DNA of 64,000 nt, taken from Cryoendolithus antarcticus (lineage: Eukaryota; Ascomycota; Dothideomycetes; Cladosporiales; Cladosporiaceae). The notes below the pieces were generated by a model. That model ran no database searches. It was given only the letters and a program-made list of their open reading frames with translations, and was not told where the DNA came from. Both the position numbers and the translations under genes were made by a program. The DNA lies in NCBI GenBank assembly GCA_002077065.1, contig NAJO01000008.1, forward strand, positions 372,001-436,000. The letters run 5' to 3'. Positions 11,087-22,449 of this stretch are shown in pieces (position 1 is the first letter of the stretch; the number at the start of each line of letters is the position of its first letter).

Positions 11087-11999
11087 TGTTTCACGTGGAT
11101 TCGTTGAGCTGGCTTGTGGTGACAAGATGTATCTCGATTGATCAGATGAAATCTGGACGAGCGATGCCGGAGCAAAGCAGCCCTACTGTACTTACATGGT
11201 GTGGTGCCATGGGTTACCCTTATCAGCACGTCGTTGACACATCGCCTGGGCATGGAGACACCTGCAAGCTGGTAGCTCTGCCTCAGGCGCTCAGTCCCGG
11301 GAGTATGCCGTTCTTGCTCGATACGAATTGATGCGTAGATGCGAGGAACGCATAATGACAAGTCCGAGAATTGACAACGCGGACGCTTTGTCAACAAATC
11401 GCTGCCGAACTTCGTCGGGTTCACCACTGCAACTAGGTGGAAGACGCCTCGCTGCTCTCCGCTGATGATTTGGTTATCCGAAGGTTGAATCAACCAGAAG
11501 ACCTGCAGCTCCTGATCCCATGCATCTGGCGCAATGGACACATGCGAGGTGTTGGCCGTGCTGATCAACCGCCCCTGATCTTGCCACAGCAGCAATGCAC
11601 TCCAATCACGGTTCCAACGTCGGAGGCATGAACTCCATCTCAACAACCCTCGTTCTCTACGCACGAGATTCACTTAGTTAACTCATCTCCTGGCCCATCG
11701 CGTGCATATAACCGCTGTCGGACCAAGGTTTCTCCGCAATAGCCACTTCCCTCCGCCTCCTACACCCCGCCAACCCCACCATGACGTTGGAAAACATATG
11801 GTATATGACGGGACAATCATATCGCGGCAATATGAGAGAGCCACTTTACCGGGACTGCATGAGGCAAGTGTTCAAAAGTTCTCCCTTTGCATGTTCCTTA
11901 CTCGTCTCGCAAAGACTTTTCCTAAGCTTCCCTCCTTCATCTCAGTCTTCCGTTCCAAGACTCCATTTCTCTTTCCTCAGACCAGCACCATACAACATA
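11087..11999. other. divergent promoter region
   Basis: About 0.9 kb between the starts of the ACC deaminase (minus) and dehydrogenase (plus). No gene seen. It must hold both promoters. A pyrimidine-rich stretch at about 11935-11985 precedes the dehydrogenase start. Confidence 0.4.
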
Positions 12000-13237
12000 A
12001 TGTCCAAGTTCACCCTCAAATGGGGCATCCTCGCCACCGGCGGCATTGCAGAGACTTTCGCGCGTGATCTCTGGCCAAACCCAGAGACCCGCGACGTCAA
12101 AGATGTTGAGCACAAAGTTGTCGCGGCAGCCTCTTCCAGCTCGAAAAGCCGCGCAGAAGACTTCCTCAAAGAAGTCCGCGGTGTCGAGGGAGCGAAGGCG
12201 TACGGCTCGTACAAAGAGCTAGCCAATGATCCGAATGTGGATATCATCTACGTTGCTACGCCGCACAGTCATCACTACCAGAACGTGAGATTGTGTTTAG
12301 AGGCAGGCAAGAATGTGCTGTGCGAGAAGGCGTTCACGACGAACGCGAAGCAATTGGAGGAGTTGATCAAGATCGCGAAGGAGAAGAAGCTCTTCCTCAT
12401 GGAGGCTGTAAGTTCCCCTCAACTCGCATGCCCATCATAGAAACTGACAATACTACCCAGGTCTGGACCCGCTACTTCCCCCTCTCAATCCAAGTCCGCG
12501 AATGGATAACCTCCGGCAAGATCGGCCCCGTGTACCGCACCTTCGCCGACCTCAGCATGGCCATGCCTCCAGAAGACACCTTCAAAGATAACCACCGCAT
12601 GGTGAACCCCGCGCTAGCAGGCGGCGCGCTCTTGGACCTCGGAATCTACTCCCTGACCTGGATTTTCCAGACGCTGTATACCACGCAAAAGTCGCCCAAA
12701 GCGCCGAGCGTGCTGACGTCGGTACGGCAGTACAAGACGGGTGTGGATGAGCAGACGACCATGCTGCTCAGCTTCCCACGGGAAGACGGCGGGGATGCGC
12801 ACGGCATAGCCACAACTTCCTTCCGCGTAGACGGCGACCCGGACGGCAAAGCCTCCGCTGGCCCCAGCATCCGCATCCAAGGTGCCAAAGGCGAGATCCA
12901 AGTCTTCCACCCGGCTTTCAGACCCACGAAAACGAAGCTCGTCCTCAAGGATGGCACAATCGAAGAGAAGGACTGGGATTTCCCTGGCCCTGGTAAGGGA
13001 AGCGGGTGGAAGAACGGCTTCGGCGGGACGTTCCAGGAGGAGGGCGAGGGGCAGGGGATGTACTGGGAGGCGGATGAGTGTGCTTATGCGCTTAGGGATG
13101 GGCGAAAAGAGGGGAAGTATGAGAGTTTGGAGGAGAGTTTGGTGATCATGAGGACGATGGATGAGGTGAGGAAGCAGGGCGGGGTGAAGTTCCCGGAGAA
13201 GATCGAGACGACGGATTATCCGGTGGATCTGAACTAG
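12000..13237 (+). CDS. Gfo/Idh/MocA dehydrogenase (dihydrodiol / D-xylose 1-dehydrogenase type)
   Basis: Two exons, 12000-12407 and 12461-13237, separated by a 53 bp intron (GTAAGT to CCCAG, phase 0); product 394 residues. The N-terminal Rossmann fold begins KWGILATGGIAETFARDL, then YVATPHSHHYQNVRLCLEAG and VLCEKAFTTNAKQ, where the usual EKP motif is EKA. The C-terminal alpha/beta domain has GGALLDLGIYSLTWIFQ, typical of NADP-dependent D-xylose 1-dehydrogenase and dimeric dihydrodiol dehydrogenase. It should oxidise a sugar or dihydrodiol with NADP; which one is unknown. An upstream in-frame ATG at 11781 would add about 73 residues of unlike composition, so 12000 is preferred. Its 3' end faces the GNAT gene only 22 bp away. 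Confidence 0.85.
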
Positions 13238-13259
13238 ATGCTTAGTTGAGCAGGAGAGG

Positions 13260-13865
13260 TCATTTCGACTCCTCGGGTTTCGGCCGAGCTGCCAGCTCCT
13301 TCTCTCCATACCGTTCCTCCCACTCTGTTCGCAGCATCCCAAGAGAGAAGTCATCATACCACTTCCCCCTAAACCACAAAAACTCCCTCCTGCACCCCTC
13401 AACCACAAACCCAAGCCGTTCATACAGTTTCTTCGCGCCGGGATTATACCCGAAGACACTGATGTTCAGCCTGTGCAATCCCCGTACCTCAAATCCCCAC
13501 CGCAGCGCCCACTCAATAGCCTCACTGCCATACCCCTTCCCCTGGAACTCAGGCAGAACGTCAATAGCGATCGTAGAATGATTGTGCTGCGCGTGGTTGG
13601 GCTTCAAGGCGTCAAAGTGCAGTACACCCATAGCTTTAGACGGATCTTCGAGCACACAGAAGACTACACCGAGCATGGTGTCATCCGCAACGTACTTCTG
13701 GTAGTCAGAAGCGTTCTTGGCGTTTTGGGGTCGGGAGATTGAGAAGTTCGAATTTGCGTAGCCGAGTGGGTCTTGTTGAATTGTGAGGAAGAAGGCGTTG
13801 TCTTGGGGGGTTTCGACGGCGCGGTAAAGTAAGCGAGAGGACTGGAAGGGGTGGGATGCGGCCAT
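13260..13865 (-). CDS. GNAT-family N-acetyltransferase (RimJ/RimL type)
   Basis: Single exon, 201 residues. It has the acetyltransferase order: an N-terminal SSRLLYRAVETPQDNAFF strand, the central strand HSTIAIDVLPEFQGKGYGSE with the acetyl-CoA pyrophosphate loop (Q/RxxGxG as QGKGYG), then HRLNISVFGYNPGAKKLYER and LGFVVEGCRREFLWFRGKWY. These are hallmarks of RimJ/RimL-like enzymes, which acetylate N-termini or small amines. Substrate unknown. Convergent with the dehydrogenase at 12000-13237; the 3' ends are almost adjacent, so UTRs overlap. Confidence 0.8.
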   Translation of the reverse strand: MAASHPFQSSRLLYRAVETPQDNAFFLTIQQDPLGYANSNFSISRPQNAKNASDYQKYVADDTMLGVVFCVLEDPSKAMGVLHFDALKPNHAQHNHSTIAIDVLPEFQGKGYGSEAIEWALRWGFEVRGLHRLNISVFGYNPGAKKLYERLGFVVEGCRREFLWFRGKWYDDFSLGMLRTEWEERYGEKELAARPKPEESK

Positions 13866-14489
13866 TGCGGTTGCGGTGGGTTTCTAGCGTTCTCAGTGGG
13901 TAATCTCGTTGAGGTAGCGTTCGATTGTGGCGTGGATCGAGATACTTCTTCCAGAGTGCAGCTGCCAACCGGAAAGACCTGCAGTGATTGAAACACACTC
14001 TCGTCGTGAGCCAGTCTTTTCGGTCGACGGTAATGGTTCTGTTGATCAAGCCAAGGAATACGTGTACAGCTCCAGAGAAGCAGCGGTGGAATGGAGAGGG
14101 TTGATTTGGTATATGGACTGTATGTCCCTATACCTCGAGAGTAGGGACCGTGGGCGTAGCTGGGATACAATTTCTTCGAAGCGTTGGCCGGGTCGTTTGA
14201 ATTGTCCCAACCCAGCCTGCCTATTTGAGTCTAGTAGCCAAGGCCAAGCTTCAGCGGTGTCCAATTTGGCATGGCCTTCAGAGGCTCAGCTGTGGACTGG
14301 CATAGCGAGGTTGAATGTAGCAGTCAGGCGTCCAGGTGGGCCCGGCTGACAAAGCAAGTGGACGACTCCACCTGCACAGAGCCGTCCGAACAAGTCGTCC
14401 AGATCACCGCAATGCGAAGACTTCTGTCCAGAGTCGATTCAACAGCCGACCAGCGTCCATTGTCCAGTATCTCCAGCAACACACGCACC
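13866..14489. other. intergenic, nothing seen
   Basis: Upstream of the GNAT gene and downstream of NCA2, both minus strand. Frames present (for example 13927-14349 plus) lack signatures. GNAT promoter presumed here. Confidence 0.4.
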
Positions 14490-16520
14490 TCAAAAGTAAC
14501 CCCCATAAGCCCACCTAATCCTCTCAACTCCCTTCGCCTGCCTCTCAACTCCACTCCTCACATCACAAACCTCCTCCAAATCCTCCCCAAACTCCCTCAA
14601 GACCTGCGTCGGCATCAACCGGCCAGCTTCCTGCCTCAGCACATGCGCTTCACACAACAACAGCCCTTGGTCTTTGTAGTACAGCTCCCCGAACTCCGTC
14701 GGCTGACTGTTCGACAAAATGCGATCGATATTGCGGAGCTGGCGAAGCATCTTTCCCTTCTTACCAGAGGAACGAAGGCTATGCTTATTGCTGAAGGACG
14801 TGCGGAGCCAGGAGGTGAGGTAGTAGGTAATCAGCAATCCGGGCGTGAGGCCAATGAAGCCGAAGACTAGCTCCTGGGATTTGAGCAAGGAGTCAATTCC
14901 GCCGATCGCGACTTCGACGTCGACTTTGGTTTTCTGGACTTGGATTAGGAGGGCGCGGATGAGGTTGCCGCGGATGGTACCCATGAACGGGGATTGCAGG
15001 TCTTTCTCGTAAGCTTTCAGGACTGGCGTTAAATCGCCTTCCCGGACTTTGAGCCGCAAGTCAGCGATCTCGGTCTCGGTCATGCGCGCCGAGGAGCCCG
15101 TGGCGTTGGCTGGATTGTCGACGGCGAAATCCACCACCATGCGCTCGAGGCTTTCGCGGTCGCCTGCTAGCGACCGTTTGGACATGATGCTGACTTCGCT
15201 GCCTTCGTCGTGGCGGATTGTGGAGAGGACTTTCTTCGTGGGTTCGAGAACCCAATTCTGGAAGAAGTCGAGCGTTGTTGTGCCGAAGTCTTGGATCCAT
15301 TGCAGGATCTCGGCTTGCCTGTTGGCGACGAGTCGAAGGATTGTGGTTGAGGAGAGGAGGCCGACTGTGAGAGGGAGCCAGTATCGAACCAGGCGGGAGG
15401 GCTTGCCGTGCTTGCTGACTGCGAGGGCTGAGGTTTCGGAGTATTGTGGTAGTGCGAGTGCCAGGACTCGACTGAGTCTTTCTGCCACTGCTTGCGGAGC
15501 GATACCGGTCGCATTGTTCCCTGCACTGAGCTCCAGTATCTCGCCGTCATACAACGGGTCATCTTCCGTGAGCTCCGCGATCGCAGCGTCAAACTTGTCC
15601 ACGGGTGTCTCTACATCTCCAGCCTTTGCAAGTACGGCCTCCATCAACGCCACATTCCTCGCAACAGAGCTCTTCCACTTTGTCTGTACATCCTGCGTAC
15701 TAGGCGAAGCTAGCCCGCCTCCATGTGCACTCTCGTTCGCAAGACCCTCACCGAGCAGCACCCCCAGTGCGTTGGCGTGTCTTAACCTTACTTTCTTGAG
15801 GGCACTCTGTTTCCGGCGCACCTCACTTCGTATCCTCGTCACCGGACTGAGTGCCTGTTTCTGCACTTCCGCTATGCTCTTCTCCCGGATGACCCTCCGA
15901 ACAAGCCCATAAAACTGCTGCCACTGCTTCGTAACCGACTCCTGCGCATCTTCTCTCGCGCCTGCGATGCTGAAGTCCTCACTCCGCTGTCTCACATCCG
16001 CCCACACCGCGTGACCCCAATGCCAGAATCGCTCGGGTGAAGTCTGTAAGCTATACAGCGCTGTGTAACGCCGCGAGCCGAGTACTTCGTCCCAGTACCA
16101 TATGTCGTCTGCCAGCGCTACGCTCTGATTCAGTATACGATCGAGAGCAAGACCGTAGACTTGTGTCGTCGCTTTCGCTACAAGCAGCCATTCGAGCTCT
16201 CGTTCCACTTCACGACTCCCTCCCCTCATCTTCACGCTGGCAGTAGCTTCCTCTAATGGCGATACCGCCGACAGCGCGAGCTGAATCTGTGCAGGATACA
16301 GCAGAACTCGCTTCGCCGAATACCCTGTCGACAGAGCTCGGACAGCGGCTTGCAAGGATAGGACTCGCGCAGGGAGAGTGGGAGTATGGCCATCTTCGTC
16401 AGCTGCAAAGAGCTCGACCTTGCGATCAGACGTGGCCTAAGAAGCTGAGGGTAGATCGGCGAGCTGTAGCCGGTCCAGTTGCGCGTCGATACGCCGACAG
16501 TGGTCTGCTACAAATGTCAT
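14490..16520 (-). CDS. NCA2: NCA2-like mitochondrial protein, frame interrupted by TAG at codon 28
   Basis: Long frame encoding the NCA2 family, needed in yeast for normal expression of mitochondrial ATP synthase subunits 6 and 8. The C-terminal part has two hydrophobic spans, YWLPLTVGLLSSTTILRLV and FGFIGLTPGLLITYYLTSWL, with a helical middle. The frame can be followed upstream to ATG 16520, giving MTFVADHCRRIDAQLDRLQL, which looks like the conserved NCA2 N-terminus. However codon 28 is TAG (16437-16439). No GT..AG intron retains that N-terminus and removes the stop. Translation could instead begin at the next in-frame ATG, 16229, losing about 97 residues. So the gene is either a recent nonsense allele, an assembly error, or uses a downstream start. 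Identification is firm; start is not. Confidence 0.75.
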
Positions 16521-16910
16521 GGTCTCGGGAGTGCCTTGAGGGGTGGATTGCGAGCAGCGCAAGGAGAGCAGGTAGGACGGAAGACTGCTTAGGTAGTCAT
16601 TGTGGGTCGTGTTCTTGGGCTAGAAATTGCTTGTGCAGTCGAACAGGATCGTGTGACTGTGATACATGCAATAACAGTTGGGTACTGGTTTCAATTACAT
16701 TCAATATTATTAACGTGTACGGCCATGATGGGATAACTTCACATGCACAATGACGTGGGGAGCTCCGAGTCGCGTGCTGTGTGGCTAGTTTGACTGAGCC
16801 AGCACCAGAGCAAAGGAGCACTCCTGCTTCGACATATACTCGTGGCATGACCCGGATGTTCATAAAGGTACAGAAGCCATAAGCGACCGTGACCGCTACC
16901 TACTCGAGTC
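16521..16910. other. intergenic, nothing seen
   Basis: Between NCA2 5' end and ATG22 3' end, both on the minus strand. A short AT-rich patch at about 16690-16715. NCA2 promoter presumed here. Confidence 0.4.
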
Positions 16911-18641
16911 CTAACTCACTTCATCCCTCCCCAACCTCTTCTTCTTCTCCGCTTCCCTCTCCAAAAACGCCTGCTGCTCAATCCGACTCTTCTTCAGATC
17001 CACGAAGAACAGCAGAAACAAAAAGCTCGCCAGACTCAGCCCAAACAAGAAGTAGAAAGGCGTGCTGTTGTTCTTGCTAGGACTCGCATCGATAATGGCA
17101 GAGCTCACGAGCGGACCAATAAACGAGCTCGTCTTCCCGATGATGGAAAAGAGCGAGAAGAAGAGGAACTCCTTCCCGCGCGGCGTGACTTCCGAGATCA
17201 TGGTTTGAGAGTAGCTGTACCAGGGGCACACCTAGAGCATTCAGTCAGCCCTGCACGTTCTACTAAGCAGACAGGAAGCGAGAACTTACGAAAAGCCCGT
17301 AGAAGACTTGATACACCCACACCTCCCAGAGGTTGTGGAAGCCAAATTTGTTAGTCCAAATACCAATCATACCCCAGCCGTCGAGTAGGATGATACCCAC
17401 GGCTATGGCGTTGAACATCGTTTTCGTGGAGAGCCGGTAGCGCTTCTGGATGTGCCAAAACGTCCAGATCCCGATGGCTTGCGTGGCGATACCGACTAAG
17501 ACGAGGTAGGTGAGTTGCAGCGTGTTGTAGGCTACAATGGAGTTCTGCAGCGTGGCGATAACGGTTACGGTCGTGTTCAGGGAGTCGCCGAGGAGGAAAT
17601 AGCCTGTGCTCTGTCAGTGCTGTTAGGGTCGTATGTGTGGGCATGCCTAGGCGACTGACCGATGAGGTAAAAGAGACTCTGCCTCAATTGCCAAATTTGC
17701 GTCACCGCACTCCGCAGCTGCCAAAACCCAGCGATCACAATATTCATTCCCGGATCCTGGCCCGGCCGTCGCTTCTCCAAGAAGAACCAAGGCAACGCTA
17801 GCAGCACCCAGCACCCAGTCGCGAAAGCAATCAGAACCGACAAGCCCCAGTTGTTATTCGCCACGCTGGCATTGACATCCAGCCCAAATAGCACCCCCAC
17901 GATAATCGCCAGAATCACGATCTCGCCCAGCGACTGAATATAGAACGCCACGTTGCTCAGCTCGTTCCTCTTCATGCTGTCCGCGAAATCGTACTGGTCT
18001 CTCGTTATGCTCCCCTCTTCAAATGCCTGCGCGCTCTGCCGCAGCTCTCTTGTATTCCGCGCCAGCCCCGGGAACGCCGCCGTCCAGTACGTCAGGCATA
18101 GCTGGTAGGCTATCAGACCCACAATGTACAGTCCAAGACCCGTCTGCCATTTCTCCTCCGTATGCACGCCCAGCCACGCAAATCCAATCGCAAAGGCGAT
18201 AATACTCAGCACGATCAAAATATTCGGTCTGAACGTCCCGAAATCCGCGTAGCTCCCGAGGATGAGGAATATCACGATCTGGATCGCGAATGCCATGCCA
18301 TTGCACAGCAGCACCACGGAGTTGATCGTCCTGTCCGAGCCGGCGAAATGTACTATGTCATTATCCGCCCCGCCTATCAGCTCGGCATACTGATAGAGCA
18401 GGTTCTGCGCTGCTGTCGGCGCGAAGTTGAATAGCGTGAGCCCATTGTTCCCGATGTAGTAAGCGTAGTAGGCCCAGAGCTCGTATTTGCCTGTTTCGAA
18501 GCGCTCGTCGAACTGGTCGGGCGCGACGGGACGCTCGTCGTCGAGAATGATTTCACCGTCTTGTTTGGCGGCTATGGAGCCTTTGTGAGGGTCAACTGCC
18601 GGTGCAGTGAGCGGCGCGAGACCCGGATCTGGTGCTGCCAT
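16911..18641 (-). CDS. ATG22: ATG22-type vacuolar transporter
   Basis: Three exons: 18641-17660, 17603-17290, 17231-16911; introns of 56 and 58 bp with GT..AG ends; both joins keep frame (FYLIG to YFLLGD, and GLFV to CPWYSYSQ). Product 538 residues with about 12 hydrophobic spans. Family marks: YELWAYYAYYIGNNGLTLFNFAP near the N-terminus, a long loop with ARNTRELRQSAQAFEEGSIT, and SQTMISEVTPRGKEFLFFSLF late. Atg22 proteins are MFS-like carriers in the vacuolar membrane that export amino acids released after autophagic body breakdown. The family is often multi-copy in filamentous fungi, so this may be one of several paralogs. A 5' intergenic stretch separates it from the ABC1 kinase gene. Confidence 0.9.
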
Positions 18642-19226
18642 TTTCGCGGGAGCTGCTGGGTCGCCAGAAGTATTGCGCTGTAGTAATGGTCATGTAGTTT
18701 ATGCTGGTGTAGCTGGATGTGGTCATAGAGTACGGGAGAGGAAAATCAATGCTTTGACAGTAAGATGTAGAGGAAGCAAGAGAGAAGGTGTGTACTTTCC
18801 TTGCAAGCCCCAATGGCCACCATCTCGAGCTCGGCTAGGGCTGCATCATCGAGGTCGAAGTAGACCTACTCGGGTGAAGCGCGTCGATGAACTTGCAGGG
18901 TAGTGCGAACTAAAGTTTCCACTGGCGGAGCTCTCGGCACGTGGATAAGCACATCGGCTTGCGATAAGGTAAAGCTTCCCTGGGTCTGGGCTCACGGCTT
19001 GACCGAAGTAAAAGCAATGATGGAGAAGCTTATTGCCGAGATGCAGATACTGATGCGTAGGGTATGGAAGAAGCTGCTTGTCCACCGTGCAGTACTGATA
19101 ACTGTAGAACCTCAGGTCACTGACGAGGTGTTCAATGAAAAGTATCTACAAGTAGACCAGCAAATTAAGGTACTCGTGGACATGACTCGCGGACGCTTCG
19201 AGGGTACCTTAGTGTCGATATATCTT
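18642..19226. other. intergenic, nothing seen
   Basis: Between ATG22 5' end and ABC1 kinase 3' end. A plus-strand frame at 18903-19310 overlaps the last kinase exon and has no recognisable features. Confidence 0.4.
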
Positions 19227-21363
19227 CTATATATTCGGCGACAGCTGATCGGCTTTGACGCACAACTCTACGCTCTCCACGCTGGCTTGGAGGAACTTCC
19301 GCGTCTCTAGCCCGACCCATACTTTCAGCATAGAAAGGTCCCCAGATCGCAGCATTTCTGCCGTTGAGCCCTTCGTCCCGAGCTGGCGGAGGATCGGTAG
19401 AGCACTGTGGGTAGAGTTAATATGTGCAACGCAGAACATGTCTGGAGGTCAGGTGGACTTACCCAGAGAACAAATCCAACTCCGGATCCAATGACCGCCC
19501 AATACCTTCCAGCAACAAAATACTCAATACAACATTGACAAAGTCCCCCTCAAGCCTAACATGATGTCCCCTAACCATATCAAGCACCTCATTCAAAATA
19601 TCGCCAATCTTGATATTCCCTAACGCGAATGTCTGGCTCTTCACCCCGAGAACTAGATGCTGCATCCGTAACGCGAAAACTTCCCCATCTATGACCGCGT
19701 CTGGCTGTCGACAGCGCTGCACCATCAAGTGTCCGGCTTTATACCCGTCGAACTCCGCGATGGCTTTGAAGAGGTCGAGGAAGTTGTCGCGGTTGGTGTG
19801 GTTTAGTTCGGTCACTAAGCCGGCGTCTATGAAGATTAGTTGAGGACGGTAGCCTTCGTGTTCGATTTGCGCGAGGGTAGATGTCCAGGCTTCTTTTGCG
19901 CCGCGGTGGGGCCGCAGCCGCTGCAGGACGTCTTCTGTGACGTCTTTGGATTCTTCTGGCAGTGGCTCGGCTCGTCGGCGAATGCTGGGGAGGTGTTTTC
20001 GGACGTCGACGGGTTTGTAGAAGCGGACCATGATGTTGCCGGGGTGCAGGTCGGCGTGGATGAAGTTGTCGATTAGGAGCATATGTAAGAAAGCATCCAG
20101 TCCCTCGTCTGCAATTTCTTTCTGGAAGACGCCGCCGCCGTTTTGCAGGAAGTCTTCGAGTGGAATACCCGTTGCGAATTCCTCCACCATCACTTGCCGG
20201 GTTGTGTACTGGCTGTAAGGGTAGGGGAACCAGGCTGTACTCCTACTGCGGAAGTTCTTGCGGAAGATTGTGAGGTTCGCGGACTCGATGCGCATATCTA
20301 GTTGTAGACGCATCATCTCGCCGAACTGCTGGACTTCGTCGGGAAAGGAGAGCCATTCCATCGTTGGGATCGCGTTGATGATGCTCGCGAAGAAAGCCAT
20401 GATTTTGAGATCTCGTCGGACTACTCTCTCAATGTTCGGGTGGAGAACTTTGATCGCAACGTAGTTTGACGGCACCCGCTGCGGCGTGCTCTTCAACAAC
20501 GGATCCACCGTTTTCATCGCCCGTTGCCGTAATGTCTGCGGCTCAAGCACATCCGACTCATCCACCATATGCATATCCGGCTTCAGCTTCGCCTTATAGA
20601 CCTGCGCAATCGCTCCAACACCCAACGGCGTCTCCTGAAACTCCTCAAAGATCTCCTCGAACTTTCTCTTGAAAGCCTTCTCAATCGTCTGCTTCGTGAC
20701 CTTCAGCGAGTGCGCCGGTGCATTCGAGTGCAATGAAGACATGATGGCGCACATCTCCGTGGGGAATATGTCGGTCCTACTCGCAGCCCATTGCCCGAGC
20801 TTGATAAACGCCGCGCCTGCGCGCTCCATAGACGAGACGAGGAAACCGTACCACCATATCGTCCCGGCGCGCTCGTTGTCTCGGGCTGGTATTCGGCCGC
20901 CGAAGTAGATGATCGGGATCGTGACTATGACTGGGACGAATATGAAGACCAAGTGGAGGAAGCGGAAGCCTGTCGCCAAGGGTTCGACTATCCAGTGGTC
21001 GAAGAAACGCCATATTGAGACCCTGAAGCCTTTTGAATTGCGTAGGGCATCTGGAACAAAATTGTCTATCTCTTCCCGCGATGCTTCCAGCATTCGCTCC
21101 TCCCCTGTCTTGCCATCCTCGTCCTCATCATCCTGACTGATCGAGACGAATGCTGTTGGGCTAAGCGCTGCTGCTAGAGCTGTGCCGCCCTTGACCGCTG
21201 ATGGTGGTTTCCGGAAGACGTGTCTGACCTGTTGCCAGTTGCTGAAGCCTCGAGCACTGCGGCCACTATGAAGGGAGTACTGGATGTGTCGAAGGACTTG
21301 GGGACGGACTGTTTGGCTGGTGAATCTTGAGCATGCTCGGCCGGCGAAGAGCGCGGCGCGCAT
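19227..21363 (-). CDS. ABC1/UbiB-type mitochondrial atypical kinase (MCP2-like)
   Basis: Two exons, 21363-19463 and 19404-19227; the 58 bp intron (GTAAGT to CCACAG) falls where exon 1 would otherwise hit TAA at 19459, and splicing adds ALPILRQLGTKGSTAEM and a natural C-terminus. Product 692 residues. The first about 50 residues are Arg/Ser-rich without acids, a likely mitochondrial presequence, followed by a hydrophobic span (FLHLVFIFVPVIVTIPIIYF). UbiB kinase marks: KLGQWAASRTDIFP (KxGQ), PLGVGAIAQVYKAKL in place of the usual P-loop, VAIKVLHP Lys, HADLHPGNIMV catalytic loop, IFIDAGLV metal site. It most resembles yeast Mcp2 (YLR253W), linked to mitochondrial lipid balance, rather than Coq8. 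Substrate unknown. Confidence 0.88.
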
Positions 21364-21690
21364 TGTACTTTGTCACTTCTGCACTGCAGTGATCTCTCTC
21401 TTCATCTTTGTGAATGCAAGTGCGTCAAATCCAGAGTGGAGAAGGCACATTGAGATTGACAAAGGACAATGTTTTGACACGGCTTGCTCTCGCGCCTCGC
21501 CAACGTCATCATCACATGCTTCCACAAAAATCACGATGGAGCTCGGGAGTGCCTGTGCCTTCGTAGTGTGCACCTTCCCTCCTCAATGCACCGTCAATGG
21601 ACACTTATAACATCGCGCGTCAACTAGATCAAGGTCGCGGAGTCTCGTAGTAGCAAGATCAATTCATACGGCTCTGTTGAACTCTACACA
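21364..21690. promoter_or_regulatory. divergent promoter region
   Basis: 327 bp shared by the divergent ABC1-kinase and SDR genes; both promoters must lie here. No specific site recognised. Confidence 0.4.
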
Positions 21691-22449
21691 ATGTCTAAAA
21701 CGATAATTTTGACAGGGGCCTCTCGAGGCATCGGTCTTGCCATTGCACATCACCTCCTCACCGGCTCCCACAACCTCGTCCTCATCTCTCGATCCGAAGC
21801 GCCGCTTCGCAAACTCGAAGAACAGTACCCAAAACAGGTTGCAGTCCTCTCTGCGGATCTCTCCGACTTTTCCATTGGCGAACAAGCTGTGCGGATAGCG
21901 GAGCAGCGCTTCAGCGCGGTCGATGGCTTGATAGTCAATCACGGCGTGCTGGACCCGGTGAAAAGAGTGAAGGACAGTCATGTCGGGGAGTGGAAGTCAG
22001 CGTTTGACGTGAACTTCTTCTCCGCCATCGCGCTCGTGCAAGCCGCCCTCCCAGCGCTGAGAAAGTCGAAAGGATGCATACTCCTCACCTCATCCGGCGC
22101 AGCTACCGGAGCGTACCCAACTTGGGGAGCGTATGGCGCTGCGAAGGCGGCGCTGAATCATTTTGCCATGACGCTGGGGGTTGAGGAGCAGGAGGTTGTG
22201 AGTATGAGTGTTAGGCCTGGAGTGGTGGATACGGAGATGCAGAGGGAGATCAGAGAGAAGCATCAGAATGCCATGGATGCAAAAGACGCTGCGAAATTTG
22301 CAGAGCTGAAAAGCAGCGGTGGGCTGTTGAAGCCGGAACAGCCGGGTCATGTCATGGCGAAGCTGGTGTTGGAGCCGCCCAGGGAATTGAGTGGCAAATT
22401 CTTGACTTGGAACGCGGAGGAGTTGGCGGCGTTTCAGGATGGGGCGTGA
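21691..22449 (+). CDS. short-chain dehydrogenase/reductase (sepiapterin-reductase-like)
   Basis: Single exon, 252 residues. Cofactor motif TIILTGASRGIGLAIAHHLL at the N-terminus (TGxxxGIG), DGLIVNHGVLDPV (NHG in place of NNAG), catalytic Ser in LLTSSGAATG, and YGAAKAALNHFAM with the YxxxK pair. VRPGVVDTEMQ follows, where specificity residues sit. The set resembles fungal proteins related to yeast Irc24/Yir035c and to sepiapterin reductase, which reduce diketones or pterins with NADPH. Physiological substrate unknown. Transcribed divergently from the kinase gene. A small perfect hairpin (CGGCTCT-G-AGAGCCG, 22563-22577) lies 3' of the gene. Confidence 0.85.
   Translation: MSKTIILTGASRGIGLAIAHHLLTGSHNLVLISRSEAPLRKLEEQYPKQVAVLSADLSDFSIGEQAVRIAEQRFSAVDGLIVNHGVLDPVKRVKDSHVGEWKSAFDVNFFSAIALVQAALPALRKSKGCILLTSSGAATGAYPTWGAYGAAKAALNHFAMTLGVEEQEVVSMSVRPGVVDTEMQREIREKHQNAMDAKDAAKFAELKSSGGLLKPEQPGHVMAKLVLEPPRELSGKFLTWNAEELAAFQDGA

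Noticed and set aside
15049..15912. 287-residue plus-strand open frame
   Set aside because: Antisense to NCA2; Ser/Thr-rich shadow.
16437..16494. Intron removing the TAG in NCA2
   Set aside because: The 56-base GTATCG..CTTAG option leads to an immediate TGA, and a 90-base option deletes the conserved-looking IDAQLDRLQL.
18903..19310. 135-residue plus-strand frame
   Set aside because: Overlaps the last exon of the ABC1 kinase and has no family marks.
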